This document shows positions 1 through 6,463 of a stretch of DNA of 7,479 nucleotides, piece after piece. Numbering within the stretch: the first letter of the stretch is position 1; every line of letters starts with the position of its first letter. Position numbers and translations under genes: made by a program. The notes under the pieces were generated by a model, which worked only from the letters and a program-made list of their open reading frames with translations, was not told the origin of the DNA and ran no database searches. Origin of the DNA: Paracoccaceae bacterium (lineage in GTDB: Bacteria; Pseudomonadota; Alphaproteobacteria; Rhodobacterales; Rhodobacteraceae); the NCBI GenBank assembly GCA_007121055.1, contig SKMM01000047.1, positions 1 to 7,479 of the forward strand. The letters are read 5' to 3'.

Positions 1-1217
1 CGCCCCGCGCCCTGTGCCGCCTCGTCGCTGCGCCGCACCGCCGCCAGCGCGTCGACCCGCAGCCACGCGGCGCCCCCCAGGCCCGGCGGCACCACCCGGA
101 CGGCATAGCCGCCCTCCAGCACCCGGTTGGGCAGCCGGGCATTGTCGTCCCCTTCGCGCTGCGACCGGAAGGCCGTGAGCCGCAGCCGGCCGAGGCTGTC
201 GCGCCGGACATGTTCGAGAAACAGCGTGTTGATCCGGAACTCGTCCACATCGAGCCCGTAATCCGCGCGGTAGGACGGGTCGGAGGCCAGGTCCAGCACG
301 CCGCCCAGCGCGGTGCCGGGGGCCAGGGCATACTGGCCCTCGGCCGCGAGGAAACCGCGCCAGCGGCCGGGCCGCAGCCGGTCGCGGGTCACCGCGCCGT
401 CGATCTGGAACCGGCCCAGCGCCAGCGCCTGGCGATACCGCAGGCCCAGCGTGGCGCTGCCGCGCACATGCGCGCGGGGGCTGAGCGTCACGTCGCGGTG
501 GGGGCCCAGCGTCACGAAATAGGGCAGCGACACGCCCGGCCCCAGGGCGCTGGTGGCGCGCAGTTCGGGCGCGAGGAAACCGCTTTTCCGGCGCACGCCG
601 GGGGCGGGCATGCGCAGGCGCGGGATCACCGCGACGGTCCGGCCGCGGATCTGGAAGGCCGCGTTCTCGAACTCGAGCGTGCGGTCCTCGGCGTCATGGG
701 TCACCCGGGCCGCGCGGATCTCCCACAGGGGGGCCGGCCCGCCGGGGCAGACCTGGCAGGAGGAGGCCACCACCCGTTCGATGCGCGTGATCCGCCCGTC
801 CTCTCGCGCCATGCCGGCCGCGGCCAGCTGCAGCCGGCGATCCAGCACCAACCGCGCGCCCTGCAGCACGCCGTCGCGCAGGTCGGCCGACATCTCGGCG
901 GCGTCGGCCAGGATCAGCACCTCCTCGCCATCCTCCAGCACGATGGGGCCGGTCAGTTCCAGCCGGTCCGGAGCGCCGTCCTCGCCGGGGCGATAGACCA
1001 GCCGCGCCGCCCGCAGCCGCGCGGTCTGGTGCAGGATCTCCACCCGTCCCTCGGCCACGAGCGTGCCGTCGGCGTCCAGCCGCAGGCTGTCGGACGCGAT
1101 CTGCGCGGCCTCCTGTGCCGTCGCGGGCCCGGCGGCGAGGCCGAGGCACAGGCCGGCGGCCAGGGCCCAGGGGCGCAGGCCGCGCAGGGGCAGGCGGGAC
1201 GGGGCGAGGGCGCGCAT
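1..1217 (-). CDS. lptD: LPS-assembly outer-membrane protein LptD (partial, C-terminus beyond left edge)
   Basis: This encodes the beta-barrel outer-membrane translocon that, with LptE, inserts lipopolysaccharide into the outer leaflet. About 405 residues are visible, open to the window edge; full family members are usually well over 700. The start codon at 1217 forms a TGATG overlap with the lptG stop, and a strong GGAGGAGG lies just upstream (1222-1229 complement). Residues 1-34 look like a Sec signal peptide ending PATA|QE. Residues about 38-135 resemble the LptA/OstA-like periplasmic domain. A CxxC (Cys154, Cys157) follows, then PLWEIRA (163-169), and RRKSGFLAPEL (209-219) marks entry to the barrel domain; I know this series from alphaproteobacterial LptD. 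The cysteine pair could form a disulfide, as LptD maturation in Escherichia coli needs disulfides, but the partners here are inferred. The rest of the barrel cannot be judged. Confidence 0.93.
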   Translation of the reverse strand, partial: MRALAPSRLPLRGLRPWALAAGLCLGLAAGPATAQEAAQIASDSLRLDADGTLVAEGRVEILHQTARLRAARLVYRPGEDGAPDRLELTGPIVLEDGEEVLILADAAEMSADLRDGVLQGARLVLDRRLQLAAAGMAREDGRITRIERVVASSCQVCPGGPAPLWEIRAARVTHDAEDRTLEFENAAFQIRGRTVAVIPRLRMPAPGVRRKSGFLAPELRATSALGPGVSLPYFVTLGPHRDVTLSPRAHVRGSATLGLRYRQALALGRFQIDGAVTRDRLRPGRWRGFLAAEGQYALAPGTALGGVLDLASDPSYRADYGLDVDEFRINTLFLEHVRRDSLGRLRLTAFRSQREGDDNARLPNRVLEGGYAVRVVPPGLGGAAWLRVDALAAVRRSDEAAQGAG

Positions 1218-2311
1218 CAGCCCTCCTCCAGCTGCAGGATCAGTGCCAGCGCCATCAGGGCGGCCACCGCAGGCGGGCTCCAGGCCGCGAGCGTCACCGG
1301 GATCTGCCCGTTCTCGCCCAGCACCTGGGCAAAGTCGCGCAGGAAGAACGCGCCGAAGCCCGCGATCAGCGCCGCGAGCACCATCACGCCCTGCCGGCCG
1401 GCGCGGATATGGCCCATGGTGAAGCCCGCCCCCACCAGCACCATCGCCATCAGCATCACGGGCAGGGCCAGCTCCATCTGCAGCCAGACCCGGTGTTCGA
1501 GCGCGGAAAACCCCGCGCGGTCGAGCGTGGCGATGAAGCGAGGCAGCTCCCAGATCGGGATGGTCGCGGGCGGCGCGAAGCTGTCGCGCAGCGCCGCGGG
1601 CGTCAGCTCGGTGGGCAGGGTGAGGGTTGCGTGGCCGCGGGCGGCGGCGCCCGGGTTTGGCGCGGTCAGGTCCCATTCGGTGGCGCGCCGAAGCTCCCAC
1701 GCGCCTGGCTGCAGGCGGGCCGACGCCGCGTCCACGCGCAGGTTGGGCGCATTGTCGGCGCCGAAGCCCAGGATCGAGACATCGAACAGCTCGATGCCGT
1801 CGGCGCTGCCATGGGTGGCGCGGATCACGCGCTGGCCCTCGGCGGTGCCGTCGCGCAGCCACAGCCCGTCGCGCCCGATGGACAGAAGCGTCACCTCCGC
1901 GCCGCCCAGCCGCGCCACGGACGCATCGTATTGCCGCGCCGTGGCCGCCACCAGCGGGTTCAGCACCGCCACCGCCACCCCGCCCAGCAGCAGCGCCACC
2001 AGCGCCGGTGCCGCCACCACATGCAGCGCCGAGCGCCCCACCGCCCGCGCCACCACCAGCTCGGAGGACCGCGCCAGCGCCACGAACATCGCCAGCGTGG
2101 CCAGGATCGCCACCAGCGGCAGCACCGCATAGACGCTCGACGGCATCCGCAACGCCGCGAGCCGCAGCGCCTCGGCCAGCCCGATCCCGTCGCCTCCGAA
2201 CCGCCGCAACTGCTCGACCATGTCCAGGAGCAGGATGATCCCCGCCATCACCGCCAGCACGCCAAGGAAGCTGGTGAGGTAGCGCCGCGCCATGTAGCGG
2301 CTCAGGATCAT
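1217..2311 (-). CDS. lptG: LPS export ABC transporter permease LptG
   Basis: One of two inner-membrane permease subunits of the LptB2FG transporter that extracts lipopolysaccharide from the inner membrane. The protein has 364 residues, normal for the family. It begins MILSRYMARRYLTSFLG, and six hydrophobic segments fall near residues 10-30, 60-80, 100-122, 276-300, 308-328 and 340-360. A hydrophilic periplasmic domain (about 123-270, the beta-jellyroll of the YjgP/YjgQ family) lies between the third and fourth. The stretch around EHRVWLQMELALP (272-284) is the usual entry into the second membrane half. The reading frame stays open far upstream, but the start at 2311 is chosen because it begins the conserved N-terminus, overlaps the lptF stop as ATGA, and has GGAGGGG five bases upstream. 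It overlaps lptD at its end, so the three genes are probably translationally coupled. LptG rather than LptF is assigned from the gene order and N-terminal sequence. Confidence 0.95.
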   Translation of the reverse strand: MILSRYMARRYLTSFLGVLAVMAGIILLLDMVEQLRRFGGDGIGLAEALRLAALRMPSSVYAVLPLVAILATLAMFVALARSSELVVARAVGRSALHVVAAPALVALLLGGVAVAVLNPLVAATARQYDASVARLGGAEVTLLSIGRDGLWLRDGTAEGQRVIRATHGSADGIELFDVSILGFGADNAPNLRVDAASARLQPGAWELRRATEWDLTAPNPGAAARGHATLTLPTELTPAALRDSFAPPATIPIWELPRFIATLDRAGFSALEHRVWLQMELALPVMLMAMVLVGAGFTMGHIRAGRQGVMVLAALIAGFGAFFLRDFAQVLGENGQIPVTLAAWSPPAVAALMALALILQLEEG

Positions 2312-3465
2312 GCCCGCCCCTCCGCCGCGGCGACCCCCTCGGGCAGCTCCGCGCCCGGTCCCGGCGGCGGCCGGCGCGGCCGGCCCGCGATCCACAGCGC
2401 CGCCGCAGCCCCCGCCAGCCCCAGCGCGCCGGGCAGGTACACCAGCGCCCAGAGCGCCGCATCCCGCTGTACCACCCCCGTCACCGCCGTGTGCACGAGC
2501 TGCATCGCGATCACCGCAACCACCGCGCCAAGCACCTGTCGCCACACCCCCAGCCGGCTGAACGCCCCCAGCGTCAGCGCCGCAAAGCCGATCAGCGCCG
2601 CGGCCATCGCCATCAGCGGCTGGGCGAATCGCGTGTGCACCTCGCGCAGCGCCTGCGCCCGGTCGGCGCCGATCGCCGCCAGATGCTCGGCGTCGCTGCG
2701 CAGGATCGCGGGCGTCGCAAGCTCGCGCAGGCCCATCTGCATCGGCCCCCGGGGCCCCACCAGCGACGCGAGGTCGTAGGTCAGCGTGTCGAAGGTCGTC
2801 AGCCACAGCCGCGCGCCGGGCTCCCGCAGGCTCTGGGCGCTGCCGTCCAGCATCACCAGCTGCGGCCCCGCAGCGGTGCGCACCAGAAGCGCGCTGCGGG
2901 CGGTGTAGTCGGTGCGCGGCGCCCCCGCCCGGCCGTCCGACAGGAACACGTCCAGAAGCTCGCCCTCCGGGGTGATCTCGCGTACGAACAGGGTGACCCC
3001 CGCGGTGGGGTGGACAAAGGCGCCTTCGGTCAACACGCGGGCGGTGATGTTTTCGGCGATCTCGGCGCGGCGTTCGACCATCTGCGCGCGGCTTGCGGGC
3101 ACCAGCCAGTGCAGAAGCGCCCCCAGCAGCACCGCCACCACCAACCCGAACACCAGCACCGGGCGGGCCAGGCGAAACGGCGACAGGCCGGTGGCCTGCA
3201 TCACCACGAATTCGCTTTCGGTCACCAGCCGGTGCACCGCATAGACCGCCGCCACGAAGCCCGCCACCGGCAGCACCAGCCGGGTGACATTGGGCAGCGT
3301 CAGCGCGGTGAATTCCAGAAACACCCGCGCCGTCTGCCCGTCGGCCAGCAGCCCGTCGGCCAGCGCCACCGCCCGGTTGACCCAGTAGACCGCCACCAGC
3401 ACCAGCGCGAAGAACCCGAACAAGGCCAGAAGCTGCGACAGCAGATATCGGTCGAAGGCGGTCAC
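2308..3465 (-). CDS. lptF: LPS export ABC transporter permease LptF
   Basis: The partner permease of LptG in the LptB2FG lipopolysaccharide extractor. At 385 residues it is the usual length. Membrane segments are seen near residues 10-30, 58-80, 101-122, 281-300, 308-331 and 337-360, with the periplasmic jellyroll domain at about 123-270. The motif TESEFVVMQATGLSP (82-96) is typical of the cytoplasmic coupling loop that meets LptB. The C-terminal tail (361-385) is short, proline-rich and hydrophilic. The start is a GTG at 3465, preceded by GGAGAG (complement of 3469-3474); it gives the conserved family N-terminus (MTAFDRYLLSQ). It is the first gene of the visible lpt run and faces pepA across a 135-bp gap, so its promoter is probably there. 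LptB, LptA and LptC are not in the window and, as in most genomes, would be encoded elsewhere. Confidence 0.95.
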   Translation of the reverse strand: MTAFDRYLLSQLLALFGFFALVLVAVYWVNRAVALADGLLADGQTARVFLEFTALTLPNVTRLVLPVAGFVAAVYAVHRLVTESEFVVMQATGLSPFRLARPVLVFGLVVAVLLGALLHWLVPASRAQMVERRAEIAENITARVLTEGAFVHPTAGVTLFVREITPEGELLDVFLSDGRAGAPRTDYTARSALLVRTAAGPQLVMLDGSAQSLREPGARLWLTTFDTLTYDLASLVGPRGPMQMGLRELATPAILRSDAEHLAAIGADRAQALREVHTRFAQPLMAMAAALIGFAALTLGAFSRLGVWRQVLGAVVAVIAMQLVHTAVTGVVQRDAALWALVYLPGALGLAGAAAALWIAGRPRRPPPGPGAELPEGVAAAEGRA

Positions 3466-3600
3466 GGTCTCTCCGGCGCTCGGTTCGGGGGGACCCTAGC
3501 CCATCCCGACCGGGGCGGGAACGGGGCTTCGGCCTCTCTGGCCTTCCCCCCGGTGGCAGGCTAGGCTCATTCCCGATCCAACCCGTATCAGGAGCCCGCG
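3466..3600. promoter_or_regulatory. Divergent lptF/pepA intergenic region with candidate promoters
   Basis: This 135-bp gap separates the two divergent start codons and should hold promoters for both genes. Toward lptF, a TAGGGT hexamer (complement of 3493-3498) could be a -10 with a poor -35 (TTCCCG, complement of 3516-3521, 17-bp spacer). Toward pepA, TAGGCT at 3562-3567 could be a -10, with only a weak -35 near 3538-3543. These matches are poor and tentative. The pepA ribosome site AGGAG lies at 3590-3594. Confidence 0.3.
3509..3554. repeat. Long imperfect inverted repeat between lptF and pepA
   Basis: Three nested arm pairs are read directly: ACCGGG (3509-3514) with CCCGGT (3549-3554), GGGAA (3517-3521) with TTCCC (3544-3548), and GGCC (3531-3534) with GGCC (3540-3543) around a TCTCT loop. 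Together they give 15 possible pairs with a 2-base and a 9-base bulge on the left side. It lies wholly in the divergent gap and lacks a T tract. It could be a leader structure in either mRNA, an operator, or chance in GC-rich DNA. Confidence 0.4.
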
Positions 3601-5070
3601 ATGACCCGACCGCCCGCGCTTGCCATCACCGCCCAGGACGCCGAGGCCGTGGCCGCCCACACCGGCGTTCTGGCCGTTCTGGCCGAACCGGGGGCAAAGC
3701 TCGACCCGGCCGCGGGCCGGGTGAACCGGGCCATGCGCGGCGCGGTGGAGCGGGCGGTGGCGTCCGAGGCGTTCTCCAAGCTCGACCCCGGGGGCGCGCT
3801 GCGGCTCGACTGGCCCGGCGGTCTGCAGGCCCGCGCGGTGCTGGTGCTGCGCCTCGACCGCAAGGCCGACGCCGAGGCCGCGCGCAAGGCCGGCGCCGCG
3901 GTCGGCGCGGCCATGGACAAGGACGGCGCGCTGATCCTCGCCGGCGCCCACCGCGGCGCCGCACAGATGGCGCTGGGGGCGCTCTTGCGCGCCTATGCCT
4001 ACACCGATCAGCGCAGCAAGCCCGGCGACCCGCCGGGCAAGCTGTCGGTGATGGTCACCAAGCCCGAGGCGGTGGAGGCCGAGATGGCGCCGCTCCTCGC
4101 CGTGGCCGAGGGGGTCTACTTCACCCGCGACCTCGTCAACAGCCCGGCCAATGTCCTGACCACCAAGGCCTTCGCCAAGCACGTCAAGGCGCTCAAGGAG
4201 CATGGCGTGGAGGTGGAGATCCTCGACGAGGACGCGATGGAGAAGCTCGGGATGGGCGCGCTCCTCGCGGTCGGGCAGGGTTCCGAGAGCCCCTCTAAGC
4301 TGGCGATCATGCAGTGGAAGGGCGGCAAGAAATCCGCCCCCACGCTGGCCCTGGTGGGCAAGGGCGTGGTGTTCGACACGGGCGGTATCTCGCTCAAACC
4401 CGGTGCGGGGATGGAGGACATGACCATGGACATGGCCGGCGCCGGTGTCGTGGCCGGCGTCATGAAGACGCTGGCGCTGCGCAAGGCCAAGGCCAATGTC
4501 GTGGGCTTGGTGGGGCTGGTGGAAAACATGCCCTCGGGCCGCGCCTACCGTCCCGGCGATGTGGTCAAGTCCATGAAGGGCGACACGATCGAGGTCATCA
4601 ACACCGACGCCGAGGGCCGGCTCGTGCTGGCCGACGTGCTCTGGTACGCGCAGGAACGCTTCAAGCCGGCAGCCATGATCGACCTTGCCACGCTGACCGG
4701 CGCGGTGATCATCGCGCTGGGGCACGAGAACACCGGTGTCTTCGCCAATGACGACGCTCTGGCGGATGCGATGCTCAAGGCTGCCGCCGCCGAGGGCGAG
4801 GGCGCCTGGCGCCTGCCGCTGGGCGCGGGCTACGACAAACAGCTGAAGAGCCGACATGCCGACATGAAGAACACCGGTGGGCGGCCCGGCGGCTCCATCA
4901 CCGCCGCGCAGTTCCTCGCGCGGTTCGTGAAGGAGGAGACCCCCTGGGTGCACCTCGACATCGCGGGCACCGCCATGCGCAGCACGGACACCCCCTTGGC
5001 CCCCAAGGGCGCCACCGGCTGGGGTGTGCGTGCCCTCGACCGTTTGGTGCGCGACAAGTTCGAGGGCTGA
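3601..5070 (+). CDS. pepA: Leucyl aminopeptidase (cytosol aminopeptidase, peptidase family M17)
   Basis: A cytosolic metallo-exopeptidase that removes N-terminal residues, often leucine, from peptides; family members are hexamers with two metal ions per site. The 489-residue length is normal. The N-terminal macro-like domain (about 1-150) is variable, and the catalytic domain follows. By alignment to the Escherichia coli enzyme from memory, metal ligands are Lys254, Asp259, Asp277, Asp336 and Glu338, and catalytic residues are Lys266 and Arg340. They lie in GKGVVFDTGGISLKPG (253-268), the DMAGAG stretch (277-282) and the family signature NTDAEGRL (334-341), all intact. The ATG at 3601 has AGGAG six bases upstream. 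It is divergent from lptF and is followed, after 330 bp, by holC. Some PepA proteins also bind DNA in site-specific recombination and carAB regulation; nothing here shows that second role. Confidence 0.97.
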   Translation: MTRPPALAITAQDAEAVAAHTGVLAVLAEPGAKLDPAAGRVNRAMRGAVERAVASEAFSKLDPGGALRLDWPGGLQARAVLVLRLDRKADAEAARKAGAAVGAAMDKDGALILAGAHRGAAQMALGALLRAYAYTDQRSKPGDPPGKLSVMVTKPEAVEAEMAPLLAVAEGVYFTRDLVNSPANVLTTKAFAKHVKALKEHGVEVEILDEDAMEKLGMGALLAVGQGSESPSKLAIMQWKGGKKSAPTLALVGKGVVFDTGGISLKPGAGMEDMTMDMAGAGVVAGVMKTLALRKAKANVVGLVGLVENMPSGRAYRPGDVVKSMKGDTIEVINTDAEGRLVLADVLWYAQERFKPAAMIDLATLTGAVIIALGHENTGVFANDDALADAMLKAAAAEGEGAWRLPLGAGYDKQLKSRHADMKNTGGRPGGSITAAQFLARFVKEETPWVHLDIAGTAMRSTDTPLAPKGATGWGVRALDRLVRDKFEG

Positions 5071-5076
5071 CCCTCG
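5061..5076 (+). other. Perfect hairpin enclosing the pepA stop codon
   Basis: CGAGGG (5061-5066) is the exact reverse complement of CCCTCG (5071-5076), with a CTGA loop (5067-5070) that contains the TGA stop. There is no following T tract, so it is not a standard intrinsic terminator. It may stabilise the 3' end or slow polymerase. The palindrome GGCGCGCC follows immediately at 5076-5083. Confidence 0.4.
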
Positions 5077-5400
5077 GCGCGCCTCGGGCCCCGGCGGCGG
5101 GGGGCGCCACCCGGGTCGGTCGGCGGTTCCGCGGCCGACGTCTGCGCCACGTCCATCCGCCGCGGTGCGGGTGGTGTCCCTGGACCGCTGCCGACCTTGG
5201 GCGCGAACCTCGGGGATGCGCGCCGAGCCCACAGGCCCGAGAAGGGTGATGCCCGGCGGGCCGGCGCGGGGCGCTCCCTTGCCCCGCATGCCAGCACTGG
5301 CCATGCTGTCTGCGCACAAGGCCCTGGCGCGCGGTGCGGCGGCCGCGCCCACGCCCATCGACGGGCCTGATGAAACCACGAAGGACAGCGGAGGTCCGCG
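5071..5400. other. Long GC-rich intergenic region between pepA and holC
   Basis: No gene is called here. Most frames on both strands are open, as expected at this GC content, but none gives a recognisable protein or a well-placed ribosome site. The frame of holC is open from the pepA stop to two adjacent stops at 5368-5373, so it cannot extend holC. Several hairpins can be drawn: GTCGGC/GCCGAC (5119-5124 with 5134-5139), GCGGGGC/GCCCCGC (5266-5272 with 5281-5287), GCATGCCA/TGG-c-CATGC (5286-5293 with 5298-5306) and GCGCGG/CCGCGC (5329-5334 with 5343-5348). It may hold a structured RNA, a dispersed repeat, a decayed gene or the holC promoter. I cannot tell these apart by reading. Confidence 0.4.
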
Positions 5401-5853
5401 TTGGGCGAGGTCTTGTTCTACCATCTCACCCGCTCGCCGGTGGAGGATGTGCTGGCGCAGCTCCTGCCACGGGCGCTGGCACAGGGCTGGCGGGTGGCCG
5501 TGCGCGGCGCGGATGCGGCGCGCCTCGACTGGCTGGACGAGCGGCTGTGGCTGGGCGAGGGGGAGGGGTTCCTGCCCCATGGCCGCGCGGGCGGACCGCA
5601 TGACGCGCGCCAGCCGGTGCTGCTGACCACAGGGGCCGCGGCCAACGCCCCGCAGGTCCTCGCCATCATCGACGGCGCCGAGGTCGCCCCGGACGAGGCC
5701 GCCGGCCTCGAACGCCTATGGGTCCTCTTCGACGGCGCCGACGAACAGGCCGTCACCGCCGCCCGCGCGCTCTTCCGCCGCTTCCGCGAGGCCGGCCACC
5801 CGCCACAGTATTGGTCCGAAGCCTCTGGCCGCTGGGAGCGCGCCGCAGGCTGA
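5401..5853 (+). CDS. holC: DNA polymerase III, chi subunit (HolC)
   Basis: Chi is an accessory subunit of the replicative clamp-loader complex. In Escherichia coli it pairs with psi and contacts single-strand binding protein at the fork. The 150-residue length matches the family (147 in E. coli). Typical features are the opening strand EVLFYHLT (3-10), a helix through RALAQGW (24-30), LDWLDERLW (42-50), FLPHG (57-61), the core strand LWVLFDG (106-112) and the end YWSEASGRWE (137-146). The start is TTG: stops at 5368-5373 block any upstream extension, no ATG or GTG lies between them and 5401, and GGAGG (5390-5394) sits six bases before the TTG. A psi (HolD) gene is not seen, which fits alphaproteobacteria, where psi is often not recognised. 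The gene follows pepA as it does in E. coli; valS, next in that species, is absent here. Confidence 0.93.
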   Translation: MGEVLFYHLTRSPVEDVLAQLLPRALAQGWRVAVRGADAARLDWLDERLWLGEGEGFLPHGRAGGPHDARQPVLLTTGAAANAPQVLAIIDGAEVAPDEAAGLERLWVLFDGADEQAVTAARALFRRFREAGHPPQYWSEASGRWERAAG

Positions 5854-5971
5854 CCTCATGCGTCGCCCGAGAAGCGCCTCGCAAAGTCATGACAAAAAAT
5901 GAAATGCTGTTTAGCGCAGGAGGGTTCCGGACGACACGGCCACACTTCCCGGGCGCCCCCTGTCGCTGGGG
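5854..5971. other. Convergent intergenic region with an AT-rich island
   Basis: This 118-bp gap lies between the stops of holC and the unknown gene, which point toward each other. Positions 5881-5916 are strikingly AT-rich for this window and contain the 8-bp palindrome GTCATGAC (5886-5893), an A6 run (5894-5899) and GAAATGCTGTTTAGC. On the minus strand the A6 becomes T6 and could help end transcription, but I see only weak stems before it (for example GCT-AAAC-AGC). On the plus strand, ATGACA (5889-5894) resembles a -35 element, without a good -10. Confidence 0.4.
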
Positions 5972-6382
5972 TCAGACCGCAAACCCCTCGCGTACCCGCC
6001 GGCCATCGGGGGCCACGTACTCCCACGAGGTCACCACCAGCATGCGCTTCATGAAGTTCTCCTCGATCCGGTCGCACATGTGCCAGAAGCCCGTGAACTC
6101 CACCAGCAGCGCATGCTCGGCGCGCTGGCGGGCGTCCGCGTCGGTCTCGGTGTCGATCTGCGCCAGCACCGCGCCGAGGCCGTCGCGGAAGGCCCGGTCC
6201 AGCGGGGCCGCGAATTCCACGAAATACTCGGGGCTGCCCTTCGGATCCTCGTAGACATGCAACTGCACCCGGTCGCCGCCGTCCCAGATCGGGTGGGGAA
6301 ACACATGGGCGGTGTGGGTCTCGGGCGTGGCGCCGGCGCGGCCGGCCTCAAGGTCGGGGTCGTGGAACTGTCCGCTGTGCAT
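5972..6382 (-). CDS. Hypothetical protein, small and soluble, downstream of hisG
   Basis: I do not recognise a family. The predicted protein has 136 residues, no signal peptide, no membrane segment and many acidic and aromatic residues. The N-terminal 25 residues look flexible and rich in His, Asp and Glu. A probable folded core follows: HVFPHPIWDGGDRVQLHVYE (26-45), PEYFVEF (51-57), a helical, charged middle (60-97), then FWHMCDRIEENFMKRM (99-114) and a closing strand WEYVAPDGRRVREGFAV (120-136). The ATG at 6382 is preferred because GGAAG lies four bases upstream; an ATG at 6415 would add 11 residues but has no visible ribosome site. The coherent frame, amphipathic pattern and coding-like third-position GC support a real gene. 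It follows hisG by 81 bp and could be co-transcribed with hisZG. No function is proposed. Confidence 0.75.
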   Translation of the reverse strand: MHSGQFHDPDLEAGRAGATPETHTAHVFPHPIWDGGDRVQLHVYEDPKGSPEYFVEFAAPLDRAFRDGLGAVLAQIDTETDADARQRAEHALLVEFTGFWHMCDRIEENFMKRMLVVTSWEYVAPDGRRVREGFAV

Positions 6383-6426
6383 GGGTCTTCCGTCGCTGCC
6401 AATCTCTGGGGGCATAAGGTCGATAT

Positions 6427-6446
6427 GGGGCCGGGCGGGGCCGGGC
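6427..6446. repeat. Exact tandem repeat, two copies of GGGGCCGGGC
   Basis: GGGGCCGGGC occurs at 6427-6436 and again, adjoining and identical, at 6437-6446. It lies between hisG and the unknown gene, directly downstream (minus strand) of a hairpin. A two-copy 10-bp repeat in GC-rich DNA could be simple slippage. Confidence 0.6.
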
Positions 6447-6463
6447 GCCAGCGTTCCGGCGCC
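6444..6463 (-). terminator. GC hairpin directly after the hisG stop
   Basis: On the minus strand the hisG TGA is followed at once by GGCGCC, an 8-base spacer GGAACGCT and a second GGCGCC, which is its own reverse complement, giving a 6-bp all-GC stem. No T tract follows; a GC-rich tandem repeat comes instead. It could act as a partial terminator, an mRNA-stabilising end or a processing boundary between hisG and the next gene. Confidence 0.35.

Noticed and set aside
694..1149. 151-codon minus-strand frame inside lptD
   Set aside because: It is a different frame from lptD; the lptD frame is continuous from 1217 to the edge with signal peptide and family motifs.
210..2132. 640-codon plus-strand frame across lptD and lptG
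   Set aside because: It lies opposite two confident genes, has low-complexity composition (Ala, Arg, Gln, then Ser-rich) and crosses their boundary.
2312..2806. N-terminal extension of LptG by 165 residues
   Set aside because: The added part lies within lptF in another frame and lacks hydrophobic pattern; the start at 2311 has the ATGA overlap, ribosome site and conserved N-terminus.
1115..3564. Two long plus-strand frames (1115-2779 and 2491-3564) opposite lptG and lptF
   Set aside because: Translations are dominated by Gln, His, Arg and Pro, mirror images of Leu/Ala-rich membrane genes.
4830..5317. Minus-strand frames spanning the pepA end and the gap
   Set aside because: Arg/Pro/Ala-rich translations without a ribosome site or family match, and they run into antisense pepA. 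A decayed gene cannot be fully excluded.
3496..5601. 701-codon open frame on the minus strand opposite pepA
   Set aside because: It is antisense to a clear M17 peptidase and its translation is rich in His, Gly, Arg and Gln with no family features. Long antisense frames are normal at this GC content.
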